Under the pieces are notes generated by a model that saw only the letters and a program-made list of their open reading frames with translations, was not told the origin of the DNA and made no database searches. This document shows positions 37,312 through 48,307 of a stretch of 64,000 bases of DNA, one piece after another. The stretch comes from CAKZLS01 sp963786305 (GTDB taxonomy: Bacteria; Pseudomonadota; Alphaproteobacteria; Rhodospirillales; Defluviicoccaceae): the NCBI GenBank assembly GCA_963786305.1, contig CAWAYL010000008.1, forward strand, positions 186,001 through 250,000. Reading direction: 5' to 3'. The position numbers were made by a program, and so were the translations under genes. Within the stretch, counting starts at the first letter, position 1. Every line of letters begins with the position of its first letter.

Positions 37312-38298
37312 CTATCCGGTGGCGAGCCGATAGGTGGCGCGGGCGACGTCGACGAGATCGAAGATCCGGGCCGCGTAGTGATCGCGCACCTGGTAGGCGG
37401 TTTTGCTCTCGCCCTTCAGCTCTTCGCCAAGCGCGTCGATGAGCTTGTGCAGGCGGCGCTGGTGGACGCCGAGGGCGCGCTGGACCGGGTCGCCAATGAC
37501 ACCCGCGAAGGCGGTCGCCACCGCCGCCGCCGCCATCAGTCCGCCGGTGGCGCCCGCCACCAGGCCGGCCGACGGCGCGACGCCCATGAGGCCGTACCAG
37601 ACACCGCCCGCTCCGGCGCCCAGCGGGAAGGTGGCCACCGCCGCCTGGTGGGCAATGGCGCCAGCCACCGCCGGCCCGAGCGACAGCGCCCCCGGAGTGA
37701 GCTGCTTGAACAATGCCGCGCCGGTACCGGCCATGGCCAGGTTGGCGGCAAGCTCGGCCACGGCGTTGCGGGCGCCGGCATAGGTTTCGAGCATGTCCTT
37801 CATGCGATCCCGGGTCGCGGGATCGCGCTTGTGGCGCAGCAACGTCTCTTGCACCGTGTCCAGCGCCGCCGCCAGACGGCGATCGCGCACGATTTCCTCG
37901 GCGAGGGCGTCATGGTCGGTCCGCCGGGTCCCGTCGCCATAGGGCAGCTCCAGCAAATCCGCATAGAGCCGCCACTCGAGCTCCCGCGCCACGTCGGTAG
38001 ACAAGAAAAACTTGCGGCTCCGCAGCCAGCGGGCGGTTTTCTGGGCGTTGACCTTGTTGGCGCCGGCGGCCGTCACCTGGGCGGCGAGGTACGGCACCAT
38101 CATCAGGAGGTTGGCCGGCGCCCGGACGAGATCGTAGCCGACGGCGTGCCGATGCAGGCGAATGGAACTCGCCAGCTTGAAATTGGCGTCGACGAAAGCG
38201 TCGACCCGATCGTGCCGGGCGGCAATGTAACGGTCGATGGCGGCATTGAGGATGGACCGCGATTCGCACTCATCGATCGTATGAATGACGTCCGACAT
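37312..38298 (-). CDS. Hypothetical protein (possible DUF6635 family)
   Basis: This 328-residue protein begins MSDVIHTIDECESRSI and has a soluble N-terminal half with conserved-looking RVDAFVDANFKLASSIRLHR and a core with hydrophobic Gly/Ala-rich stretches (about residues 180-260) that may insert in a membrane. From memory it resembles proteins annotated DUF6635; this needs a profile search. It is transcribed leftwards, away from the secreted-protein gene at 38550, and no operon partner is obvious. Confidence 0.65.
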   Translation of the reverse strand: MSDVIHTIDECESRSILNAAIDRYIAARHDRVDAFVDANFKLASSIRLHRHAVGYDLVRAPANLLMMVPYLAAQVTAAGANKVNAQKTARWLRSRKFFLSTDVARELEWRLYADLLELPYGDGTRRTDHDALAEEIVRDRRLAAALDTVQETLLRHKRDPATRDRMKDMLETYAGARNAVAELAANLAMAGTGAALFKQLTPGALSLGPAVAGAIAHQAAVATFPLGAGAGGVWYGLMGVAPSAGLVAGATGGLMAAAAVATAFAGVIGDPVQRALGVHQRRLHKLIDALGEELKGESKTAYQVRDHYAARIFDLVDVARATYRLATG

Positions 38299-38549
38299 GG
38301 TTTCCGCTCACCTCGCAAAAGTCGGGACTCCGCTTGTTGATTGCGGATCGGAAGCGACGCCGACCGTTGGCATATGGGTCTGATCAGACGCCCACCGCAA
38401 GGGCACGCAGGGCGATTGCCGCGGCCTCTCCGAAAGGTGTTGCCCTAATTTTGAAACGCGACCAATGTTACGCTCTATGATAGAACATTCGGGGATGCGG
38501 TTCTATTCATGCCGGGCCGGATGCTCGAGTAAAAGGGGGAGATAAGACC

Positions 38550-39032
38550 ATGACCATTGGTAAGATCGCCGTTGCGGCGCTTGTTGTCGTTGCGTGCTTT
38601 GCCGCCGGATCCGTTGAAGCTAAGGAACAGACGATGAAATTCCGGCTGGTCACCACGCTGGTGAGCAGTTCATTTGATGACGTTCCCAACTGGGAGGGAC
38701 ACTCTGTCGGCGTGGCGAAATACGCCGGTGTCGCGGTGTTCGAGGACGGCCGTATAGCGTTTAAGGATTTCGTCCTAACGATGGAAAGGGCTGAGAATGA
38801 GGGAACTTATTCCGGCTACAGCACATACACCTTCCAGAATGGTGACAGCCTTATGCTAAAGTTTAAAGGCGTATATACGCCGAACGGCAACGGCGGCGAC
38901 TACGAGGTGCTCTCCGGAACGGGAGCCTTCGAGGGTGCCAGCGGAACGGGGCGCTTCGACAGGAGCAAAGCCCCATGGAAGCACGCCTATTACTGGGATG
39001 GTTCGTTCAAGCTGGACGTTGCCGGTAAGTAA
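38550..39032 (+). CDS. Secreted beta-barrel-type protein (AOC/dirigent-like repeat motif)
   Basis: This 160-residue protein starts with a signal peptide (VAALVVVACFAAGSVEA) and continues with a beta-rich domain. The segment YEVLSGTGAFEGASGTGRFD is typical of allene-oxide-cyclase or dirigent-like small barrels and of related bacterial exported proteins. The mature part also shows an acidic/aromatic tail (WKHAYYWDGSFKLDV). The ATG at 38550 is preceded by a purine-rich ribosome site. The function is unknown; the gene is followed by a strong terminator hairpin. Confidence 0.65.
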   Translation: MTIGKIAVAALVVVACFAAGSVEAKEQTMKFRLVTTLVSSSFDDVPNWEGHSVGVAKYAGVAVFEDGRIAFKDFVLTMERAENEGTYSGYSTYTFQNGDSLMLKFKGVYTPNGNGGDYEVLSGTGAFEGASGTGRFDRSKAPWKHAYYWDGSFKLDVAGK

Positions 39033-39103
39033 GGCCGGGTAGCGCTTTCAACCGGTCGTCGCTTTCGCTGTTTAATGCACATCGCGACGGTGGCCGCAGG
39101 GGC

Positions 39104-39139
39104 GGGCTAACGGTGGGCGTTCAAGCCCACCGTTAGCCC
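39104..39139. terminator. Perfect 15-bp hairpin, bidirectional terminator
   Basis: GGGCTAACGGTGGGC at 39104-39118 pairs perfectly with 39125-39139, leaving a 6-base loop. It lies between two converging genes (stops at 39032 and 39182) and can serve both. There is no long U tract, so it may be Rho-assisted. Confidence 0.8.
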
Positions 39140-39181
39140 CCTGAGCCTGCGTCTCAGCGCTTTTTACCGGTGTCGCCGGCG

Positions 39182-39721
39182 CTATCGCTTCTCGATCACG
39201 CCGCAGGCGATGCGGCTTCCCGCCGCGCCCGCCGGATCGGTCTGGTAGTCGTCGCCTTCCGCGTGGATGACGACGGCCGCGCCATCGGCATCAAACAGCG
39301 TCTCGTCGAGGCGGAATTGATCGGCGAACATCGCAACTTGAATGTCACCCGACTCCGGTACGACCATATTGGGGAGATCGCCGGCGTGCATTCCTTCCGC
39401 GTCCTTGATTCCGTGCTTCTTGTCGGTGGGGTTGAAATGGCCGCCGGCGCTCTTGAAGTCCGGCGCTTCGCACGTGCCGGTTTCATGGATATGAATGGCG
39501 TGAACCCCCGCCGGCAAGCCGTTCAGTGTGGCCTCGACGATGACACCCTGGCCGTTGGCCGGTTCGTTCAGGGTCACGGTCCCGACGCTGTTGCCGTCGG
39601 CGTCGGCCATGGCGGCACTGGCGACGCGCATATCATCGCTCGCGGTCGCCGAAGCCGCGAACCCCAGCGACGCCACGACGGCCGCGGATCGCAGAAGCTT
39701 GGTTTTATTGAAAGCGCGCAT
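39182..39721 (-). CDS. sodC: Periplasmic Cu/Zn superoxide dismutase SodC
   Basis: This 179-residue enzyme dismutates superoxide in the periplasm. A signal peptide (VASLGFAASATA) precedes the fold. Metal ligands are in HAIHIHETGTC, AGGHFNPTDKKHG and GMHAGDLPNM, with a late VVIHAEGDDY. The Cys of the first block and the one in SRIACGVIEKR form the usual disulfide. It is convergent with the secreted barrel protein. The C-terminal GSRIACGVI is the family signature. Confidence 0.95.
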   Translation of the reverse strand: MRAFNKTKLLRSAAVVASLGFAASATASDDMRVASAAMADADGNSVGTVTLNEPANGQGVIVEATLNGLPAGVHAIHIHETGTCEAPDFKSAGGHFNPTDKKHGIKDAEGMHAGDLPNMVVPESGDIQVAMFADQFRLDETLFDADGAAVVIHAEGDDYQTDPAGAAGSRIACGVIEKR

Positions 39722-40070
39722 GAGTTTTTCCTCCTTGGTTTGCGGGTTGTTGCGGATACACCGATTGAAACCATAGGAACGAGGCGGTACGTCCGCGCTA
39801 ACCTATGTTAGGCGAGCGTGATGGTCCAAAAAAATACCGGCGGTCGCACCAGCCGGTTTTTGCCGCAATGTTCATGGGCGGAACTTGGTCGCCAGTGTGA
39901 ACCGTTTCACATACGCACCGAATTTCGGGACCTAAAATCCGCGTCAATGCCTGACCAGAGCAGCGCGCGGCCGTCGTAAAGTTCGATCGGCGAAGCCGTG
40001 ATTTTTGTGTACGGGCAAAATGGTGCGCATGGAACAGAGCTCCGTATCACAAATCAGGAGAATATCCGCT

Positions 40071-42044
40071 ATGAGAAAAACCGAAGCGCGCGAAATCCGC
40101 CGTATGGCCGCCGACATCGCCCATGACCGGCCTCATCCCGCCCATATCACCAATGGAGAAGAGCACGCCTATCGTGCGTTCAAATCGTTCATGAGTTTTA
40201 CCAAGGGACTTCCGCACAGCCAGACCGACGGTTTGGTCACCGATCCAAACGACCCGCTGCATCTCCGGGCCGCCATCAATGCCGGGGTTACTCTGAATTT
40301 CGATCTCAATGTGCCGCTGGGAGCGCCCTGGCACTTCCACGGCGACGCCGGTACCGATCGGGCAAACCTCGACGCCCGACCGGCCGACCAGCAGATTCGC
40401 CGGTGGGAGGCGCCGACGGCGGGTTCGGTCTTCGCCCTGCAGGGACCGGATGCCCAGGCGGTGAGCATGCCGCCGGCGCCGAAGCTGGCGGTCTCCGACA
40501 ATCACGGGGTGGAGGCCGGTTCGGAACTGGTCGCCGAGATGGCGGAGGTCTATTGGCTGGCCTTGTTGCGCGACCAACCGTTCCAGTCTTTCGACGCCTT
40601 CTCCCAGCCGATCCCACCGGCGATCGTCGGCGACGCCGTCGACCATCTCTCCAATCTGCCTTTCTACCAGAGCGCCGTGGGGACCCATCCGCGGCGTCGG
40701 CTCATGGAGGGCGAGACCCTCGGTCCGCAAACCGTGTTTCGCGGCCACACGCCCGGCGACCGCAAGGGCCCCTATCTGAGCCAGTTCCTGCTCATGGGGA
40801 GCCGGCACATCGGCGGCGTGCTGACGGAAGACGAGGGCAAGCTTCAGTACGGCGCCCTTCGTGCCGACATGCGCGTCCGGGTGGCGACGCCCTGCAAGGA
40901 CTATATGACCCACTGGAACGAGTGGCTCGATGTCCAGAATGGCGCCAACGCCGGCGGCGTCCAGACCTATGCGGAGGCGCCCGAGGACCTGTTCCGCTTC
41001 ATCGCGACACCCCGCGATCTCGCGACCTACGTCCACTTCGATGCTCTGTACGAAGCCTACCTCAACGCCTGCATCTGGCTGCTCAACGTCAAGGCCCCGT
41101 TCGATCCGAATTTCTCCGACATCCTCGGTCGCACCCGTCACACCGAAGGGTTCGCGCTGTTCGGCGGGCCGCATATCCTGACGCTGGTGACCGAGGTGGC
41201 GACGCGCGGCCTCAAGGCCGTCCGTTTCCAGAAGTTCAACACGCACCTGAGGTTGCGGCCCGAGGCCCTCGCCGGGCTGGTCGCCGCGTATCAGGGCGGC
41301 GTGCTGTCGGCGTTGCCGGAGCCCGCGCTAAGCCGCATCGCGCGTTTCCACGACGCTCTTGCCGCCGAGACGGGCGGCATCAGCCTGCTGGATCGCGTCC
41401 GGGCCCACAACCAGGCCCAGAACGCCGCCGTCATCGACGAAGCGACCATGGAGGAGCGGCACACCGGGTATCTCGATGCGCAGGCGGGGATCGCGGCGGT
41501 CAACGATCTGCCGCTGTTGCCGATGGCGTTTCCCGAGGGCTCGCCGATGCATCCGTCGTACGGCGCGGGTCACGCCACGGTAGCGGGAGCGTGCGTCACC
41601 ATTCTCAAGGCGTTCTTCGACGAAGATGCCTGCCTTGCCAAGGATTCCGCTACCGGCGAGATCCGAGCCGTCTCCGCCGAGCAGATCGCGTCCGGAGGCT
41701 GGGAAAAGGTGGTGTTCGTGCCGAACGACACCGGCAGCGCCCTTCAGGACCTGGCCGCCAACTTCAGCGACGTGGACTATCTCCGGGTCGGCGACGAACT
41801 GAACAAGCTGGCGGCCAACATCTCCATCGGCCGCGACATGGCGGGAGTGCACTACTACAGCGACTATATCGACAGTCTGCGCATGGGCGAGCAGATCGCC
41901 TTGGGAATCCTGCAAGAGCAGTCGATCCTCTATCCGCACGACCCGTTCCGCGTTTCGTTGACGACCTTCGACGGACATCCGGTCGTCATCGCGGATGGCG
42001 AGGTGCAACCGGTCAACGGCCAGCTTCACCATACGGCGGCATGA
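40071..42044 (+). CDS. Vanadium-dependent haloperoxidase (PAP2 superfamily)
   Basis: This 657-residue enzyme oxidises bromide or chloride with hydrogen peroxide using vanadate. The residues that hold vanadate in red-algal bromoperoxidase are matched in spacing: Lys388 and Arg396 (KFNTHLRLRP), Gly500-His501 (SYGAGHATVAG), and Arg588 with His594 (GRDMAGVHYYSDY). The residue before Gly-His is Ala, where the algal enzymes have Ser. The start at 40071 follows AGGAG at suitable distance; an ATG at 40029 lacks one. There is no signal peptide. A hairpin terminator follows. Algal-type VHPOs in bacteria suggest a marine habitat. Confidence 0.9.
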   Translation: MRKTEAREIRRMAADIAHDRPHPAHITNGEEHAYRAFKSFMSFTKGLPHSQTDGLVTDPNDPLHLRAAINAGVTLNFDLNVPLGAPWHFHGDAGTDRANLDARPADQQIRRWEAPTAGSVFALQGPDAQAVSMPPAPKLAVSDNHGVEAGSELVAEMAEVYWLALLRDQPFQSFDAFSQPIPPAIVGDAVDHLSNLPFYQSAVGTHPRRRLMEGETLGPQTVFRGHTPGDRKGPYLSQFLLMGSRHIGGVLTEDEGKLQYGALRADMRVRVATPCKDYMTHWNEWLDVQNGANAGGVQTYAEAPEDLFRFIATPRDLATYVHFDALYEAYLNACIWLLNVKAPFDPNFSDILGRTRHTEGFALFGGPHILTLVTEVATRGLKAVRFQKFNTHLRLRPEALAGLVAAYQGGVLSALPEPALSRIARFHDALAAETGGISLLDRVRAHNQAQNAAVIDEATMEERHTGYLDAQAGIAAVNDLPLLPMAFPEGSPMHPSYGAGHATVAGACVTILKAFFDEDACLAKDSATGEIRAVSAEQIASGGWEKVVFVPNDTGSALQDLAANFSDVDYLRVGDELNKLAANISIGRDMAGVHYYSDYIDSLRMGEQIALGILQEQSILYPHDPFRVSLTTFDGHPVVIADGEVQPVNGQLHHTAA

Positions 42045-42081
42045 CCGGAGCCGAACCGTTCCGGCTTCTGGTCAAAAAAAG

Positions 42082-42103
42082 CGGCGGGCACAAATGCCCG
42101 CCG
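42082..42103. terminator. Bidirectional terminator of haloperoxidase gene
   Basis: CGGCGGGCA and TGCCCGCCG form a 9-bp stem with a CAAA loop. It is followed by TTTCCTT on the plus strand and preceded by seven A, so it has a T tract in both directions. It also lies just past the stop of the solute-binding-protein remnant. Confidence 0.85.
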
Positions 42104-42128
42104 TTTCCTTGTCGCCCGATCATCGCGA

Positions 42129-42170
42129 TTACATGGGCTTGCCTTCGCTCCAGGTTTTGATGAGCTGGAG
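42129..42170 (-). pseudogene. 3' end remnant of a glycerol-type solute-binding protein
   Basis: Reading leftwards, these bases encode LQLIKTWSEGKPM and a stop. This matches the end of the solute-binding protein whose stop is at 44380 (DELIKTWSEGKPM). A similar hairpin lies downstream of each stop. Only the last 13 codons survive; upstream the sequence is unrelated. Confidence 0.6.
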
Positions 42171-43911
42171 GGGGATAACTCCAGGCTCGCTCGCGCCGGT
42201 CGTGAGCGGTAAAGGGGGGGAGGGGTCAATCAAGAAAGTGAAGAACAACCCCATGCACAGTACATTATCTCCGGAGAAACCCTGCCGAGATATCGAAAGA
42301 TCAACTGCCTGGGTTCCCCTGTCGACTCCATTTCAATTGATATTGCCTCAATCGTCGTCGGTAAATATCGTCCGCTGCCGCCGCTTGCCCCATTGGGTCC
42401 CGTGATGGGGAACGCCGGTGGCGATAACGCGTGCGAGCCGTGCCATGGGTATCCCTGTGGGACGTCACGGCGTGGACGTCAATTGCGTATCATGTCCCCG
42501 GAACCCAGGATGACCACCGAGACTCAAATCGAAATCAAGGCCGTCAAAAGCGCTTAATCTTAGCGCCGATGGGGCAACGTCCCCTTTTTCGGGCAACGTC
42601 GCCGCCGCAACTCCGGCGGCTATGCCCTGGTACCTACCGAAGTCGATTTGCCATCCGGTTCAATAGGGACCTCATATAGGAGCGAAATTAAAATGTGAAT
42701 GGGGCGGACCGGGAGCAGGTGAAGGGCACATGGGGTGAAGCGAAGCGCAGGGCAAGGCAAGCGAACCGAAATTCCGGCAAGGCCGAGCCAACGGAGCTAG
42801 GGCTAGTCCGTGAGCGCGCCAACTGAAATTAACTGAAACCATGTACGCAATGCGGGTCGTCTTCCCTTGACCCTCGAGGCAGCTTCGATTTGCGGACGTT
42901 GCTGTGGGACAAGCTGAGCGCGGCCTGTCTCGCGCCATTTTCACTCTCAATGGGTGGCCTGATGAGGGATTTCTGGAAGAAACGGGCATGCTGACCAGGC
43001 CTGTGTATGACCTTACCGGCAGTGGGTGGGCACAGCCATCCTGAAGACTCAGGTCCAGGACCCTTCCACACTAGAACTGAAGATGCTCTAGAGCCCGGCG
43101 TATGGTCGCTCGTGCAAGGCGAAAATCTCACCACTTCTTAGAGACAAGATACATTCAGCCAGATGCAGCGCGCTGCTCTGCAACTGAACGCAGGCAATTC
43201 CAGTTCCCTACGAGTGATGCTACCGCTAAACAGCGTGCTCTGAGTTCAAGCAGCGGCGAGCAGACGAACTCGCTGTAACTTCGAAGGAACTGGGACACTC
43301 TCGTCGGCGGCGGTGTTCGCTCGAGCCGAGGACAAAGAGGCAGAATCTGCGAACGCATGTCTGGGACAGTTGATGCCGCTTGTGCATACGCTCTTACAGA
43401 GTTGGACAAGTCGAGAAGTGGCAATTTCCGGTTCGACTGACGAACACCAGCATGTCCTGGAAACTTGGTCCTCTTCGTGACCACAGGGGCAGGGGGGAGC
43501 GCATTTGGCTATGCCATGCAAAGTGGTCTTCCGATGTCATCTGCCATTTTGATGGGGATCGGAGGAGCAGTCGCGGCGACGGCACCTGCTCTAAAAATCC
43601 AAAGCAGTTTCGGATGGCGCGGCCTGAAAAGGCGTCTGGGGCCCTACCGCTACGTCTATCATTTCCACCAGGAGCTGTTTTAGCGGGGCCGGGACTTTGA
43701 ACCTAACCAATTGAGATCGGGTCTATCATAGTAGTACAAGGGCTGAATGTAGTCGGGTAAGTGGTAAAGGAGGGCGAGGGTTTCTCAACGGGAAATCTAC
43801 TTTGCAAGGGGTTGTTTTTGAAAAAAGAAAGCCGCCCCTCCCCCCATACCGTATCGCCCCTTGGACCGAAGGCAGACACGGTTGGCCCCGAGCACCGTTT
43901 CTCGGTCGCCC
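42171..43911. other. Gene-poor region with decayed sequence
   Basis: No intact gene is supported over 1.7 kb, and the base composition is less GC-rich than the neighbours. TGTCCCCGGAACCC near 42494 resembles the repeats at 18.4 kb. Between about 43250 and 43683 two frames join into protein-like sequence (SSAAVFARAEDKEAESANA, then FGYAMQSGLPMSSAILMG), ending RYVYHFHQELF at 43683. That may be a broken gene of unknown type. The rest shows nothing I can name. Confidence 0.4.
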
Positions 43912-44112
43912 CTAAACCCGCAAGAATGCCTGCTGCGCGTCCGTGTCGGCGGCGAAGTCGGCCATGGGGCCGGTGCCGAGCGGATCTGGCCGCTCTCCAT
44001 CACCGCCGCCCGGTCGGCCACTTGCGTCGCGAGGCGGAGGTTCTGTTCCGACAGCAGCACCGTCAGGCCCGCCGACCGCAGGTCCGCGATCGATCGCGGC
44101 CAGGTCGCGCAT
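43912..44112 (-). pseudogene. LivF-type ABC ATPase C-terminal remnant
   Basis: One frame reads LRSAGLTVLLSEQNLRLA and VADRAAVMESGQI, and a shifted frame continues MADFAADTDAQQAFLRV to a stop at 43912. This is the end of a branched-chain amino-acid ABC ATPase (LivF type), with everything up to the D-loop missing. A frame change near 43980 adds to the damage. No other liv genes are nearby. Confidence 0.6.
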
Positions 44113-44200
44113 TCCGACGCAAAGCGGCCACTGTTTCCAATCCAAAGCGGCCACTGAATCGAATTTATAAGCGGCCACTGATTCCGACGCAAAGCGGCCA
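44111..44200. repeat. Repeated AAGCGGCCACTG words, IS21-like terminal repeats
   Basis: Within 90 bases there are four copies of (A)AGCGGCCA, three followed by CTG and two preceded by ATTCCGACGCA. Multiple short direct repeats with this consensus are typical of the ends of IS21-family elements. No istA or istB gene is present, so this would be a solo end or a scar. Confidence 0.55.
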
Positions 44201-44330
44201 GACTCTTTGGACCTGTGATCGACCTCGTTGGGTGATCCCCTGGGGCTGAGCCTCGCGCCTTTTGGAGAGGAGCGAGGATGGAAGTTCCGGGGACACAATA
44301 CTCGTCTCTCGGTCAGATCTGCAAGAATAG

Positions 44331-44354
44331 GCGGCGGGCACTGAGGCCCGCCGC
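44331..44354. terminator. Terminator hairpin of the glycerol ABC operon
   Basis: GCGGCGGGC and GCCCGCCGC form a 9-bp GC stem with a 6-base loop, just past the stop of the solute-binding-protein gene. It resembles the hairpin at 42082. A REP-like GGGGACACAATACT lies beside it at 44290. Confidence 0.7.
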
Positions 44355-44379
44355 TGGGATGACCCATGGTTGTCAGGGC

Positions 44380-46154
<1,775 letters not shown>

Positions 46155-46303
46155 CGTTTCTCTCCCAATGCTCAAAGAATTGCGGTGACGTTGATCGCCC
46201 CTTGGCCTCTCGGTTGTTTGGCGGCGCATCGCGCGGCGGGTCGGCGGAGGCTCCGACCGGCCGCGGGCCGTAAACTTTATCTCGTTCTCGGTCTCGTTTC
46301 TCT

Positions 46304-46579
46304 TCAACCGTAGCGCATCATGACGGCCATGTAGACAAGCGCGATCGCGAGCGCGATCCACAGGCTCAGATCGGTGGTCGCGAGCCAGATCAGTTGAATG
46401 TACGCGCTGCCGAGGAGGCCGATGAACAGGCGGTCGCCGCGCGTCGTCGCGATCGGCAGCAACCCGCGGCGCTCGACCGTCGGCGAGACTGTCTCCCAGA
46501 CCGTCATGGCGACCAGGATCAGCGCGATGACGATGAAGAAGATCGCCGTCGGGAGCGTCCATGCCATCCATTCGAACAT
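46304..46579 (-). CDS. DUF2160 small membrane protein of the glycerol ABC operon
   Basis: This 91-residue protein has two transmembrane helices at each end of a short charged loop (VSPTVERRGLLPIATTRGDR). DUF2160 proteins are found almost only between the permease and binding-protein genes of glycerol ABC transporters, exactly as here. It may help to assemble the transporter. The gene is intact, starting at the ATG at 46579. Confidence 0.88.
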   Translation of the reverse strand: MFEWMAWTLPTAIFFIVIALILVAMTVWETVSPTVERRGLLPIATTRGDRLFIGLLGSAYIQLIWLATTDLSLWIALAIALVYMAVMMRYG

Positions 46580-46598
46580 GTCCGGTTCTCTCCCTCAT

Positions 46599-47403
46599 CT
46601 AGACGCGGCCGAGGGCGAAGCCCTTGGCCATGTAGTTGCGGACGAAATAGATCACCAGCGCGCCGGGCACGATGGTGAGGATACCGGCCGCAGCGAGCAG
46701 TCCCCAGTCGAGACCGGTGGCGCTGACGGTGCGGGTCATGGTGGCGGCGATGGGTTTGGCGGCGGTCGTGGTCAGCGTGCGGGCCAGCAGCAGCTCCACC
46801 CAACTGAACATGAAGCAGAAGAACGCGGTCACGCCGATGCCGGAGCGGATCAGCGGCAGGAACACGGTCAGGAAGAACCGCGGGAAGCTGTAGCCGTCGA
46901 TGTACGCCGTCTCGTCGATCTCGCGCGGCACCCCGGACATGAAGCCCTCGAGGATCCAGACGGCCAGCGGCACGTTGAACAGGCAATGCGCGAGGGCGAC
47001 GGCGATGTGGGTGTCGATCAGCCCGAAGGTGGAGTAGAGCTGGAAGAACGGCAGCAGAAACACCGCCGGCGGCGCCATCCGGTTGGTCAGCAGCCAGAAG
47101 AACATGTGCTTGTCGCCGAGGAACCGGTAGCGCGAGAACGCATAGGCCGCCGGCAACGCCACCGTCAGCGAGATGGCGGTGTTGATGCTGACGTAAATGA
47201 TCGAATTGATGTAGCCCGAGTACCACGACTCGTCGGTGAAGATCGCGATGTAGTTCTCCAGGGTCGGGCGATGTCGGGTAGAGCGAGAACGTCCCGAGGA
47301 TGTCGGCGTTGGTCCGGAGCGACATGTTGAGCATCCAGTAGATGGGCAGCATCAACAACACCAGGTAGATGATCAGCCCGATCGCGCCCTTGCCGAGCCT
47401 CAT
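46599..47403 (-). CDS. glpQ: Glycerol-type ABC permease GlpQ (one frameshift)
   Basis: This inner-membrane permease of about 267 residues belongs to the MalG/CarB family. The N-terminal helix (GLIIYLVLLMLPIYWMLN) is followed by a frame change near 47265. The rest is intact, including the EAA-type coupling motif (MSGVPREIDETAYIDGYS) that contacts the ATPases. It ends NYMAKGFALGRV. Its start overlaps the stop of glpP by 4 bases. Confidence 0.87.
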
Positions 47404-48272
47404 GGCTTGTCTCCGGTGCCGACGTTCTGCAGCGCCTGGTAGAACAGCCAGCTGAACAGCAGGATGATCAGGAAGTAGATGATGGAAAAGGCCGCGGCCG
47501 GCCCGAGGTCGAACTGTCCCACCGCCACCTTGACCAGGTAGATCGACAGAAACGTGGTCGAGTTTCCGGGGCCGCCGCCGGTCAGCACGAACGGTTCGGC
47601 GTAGATGAGAAAGCTGTCCATGAAACGCAGCAGCACCGCGATGGTCAGCACGCCGCGCATCTTCGGCAACTGGATATAGCGGAAGATCGCCCAGGTGGAC
47701 GCGCCGTCGATGCGCGCCGCCTGGAAATAGGCGTCGGGGATCGCCTTCAGCCCGGCGTAGGCGAGCAGCGCCACCAGCGGCGTCCAGTGCCAGACCTCCA
47801 TCAGCATCAGGGTGATCCAGGCGTCGAGCGGCGCGGCGGTATGGTCGAAGTCACGCCGAGGCTGTTGATGGCGACCCCCAGCAGACCGATGTCCGGGCGG
47901 GTGAACACGATCCAGATGGTGCCGATCACGTTCCACGGGATCAGCAGCGGCAGCGCCAGCAAGACGAGCACCAGCGGAAACCGACCAGCCCTTCTTGGGC
48001 ATGCAGAGCGCGATGAGCACGCCGAGCGGGATCTCGATCAGCAACACGAGGCCCGAAAACAGGAACTGGCGCCACAGCGCTTCTTGCAGGCGCTCGTCGT
48101 CCAGCACCTCGCGAAACCATTCGGTGCCGACGAATACCCGCTGGCCCGGCCCGAAGATGTCCTGGACCGAGTAGTTGACCACGGTCATCAGCGGAATGAT
48201 GGCACTGAACGCGACGATGACGAACACCGGCAGGACGAGAAACCAGGCCTTGTTGTTCTGGGTCTTATCCAT
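47400..48272 (-). CDS. glpP: Glycerol-type ABC permease GlpP (two compensating frameshifts)
   Basis: This MalF-type permease of about 290 residues pairs with GlpQ. It begins MDKTQNNKAWFLVLP and carries the coupling motif LKAIPDAYFQAARIDGAS. Between about 47995 and 47840 the reading frame is shifted and makes no sense (GAAAADPVERDRHH); another frame gives a plausible transmembrane stretch. Two indels thus cancel out. It sits between glpT and glpQ as in other alphaproteobacterial glycerol operons. Confidence 0.87.
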   Translation of the reverse strand: MDKTQNNKAWFLVLPVFVIVAFSAIIPLMTVVNYSVQDIFGPGQRVFVGTEWFREVLDDERLQEALWRQFLFSGLVLLIEIPLGVLIALCMPKKGWSVSAGARLAGAAAADPVERDRHHLDRVHPPGHRSAGGRHQQPRRDFDHTAAPLDAWITLMLMEVWHWTPLVALLAYAGLKAIPDAYFQAARIDGASTWAIFRYIQLPKMRGVLTIAVLLRFMDSFLIYAEPFVLTGGGPGNSTTFLSIYLVKVAVGQFDLGPAAAFSIIYFLIILLFSWLFYQALQNVGTGDKP

Positions 48273-48307
48273 GGTCCGTTGTCCTCTCCGTCACGCTACC
48301 CCCTCGA

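Noticed and set aside
40005..40070. Earlier start for the haloperoxidase
   Set aside because: The codons before 40071 lack a ribosome site, while AGGAG precedes the ATG at 40071 at a suitable distance.
42700..42840. Structured RNA or intron-like segment
   Set aside because: The purine-rich stretch looked RNA-like, but I could not find a convincing fold or a known family core.
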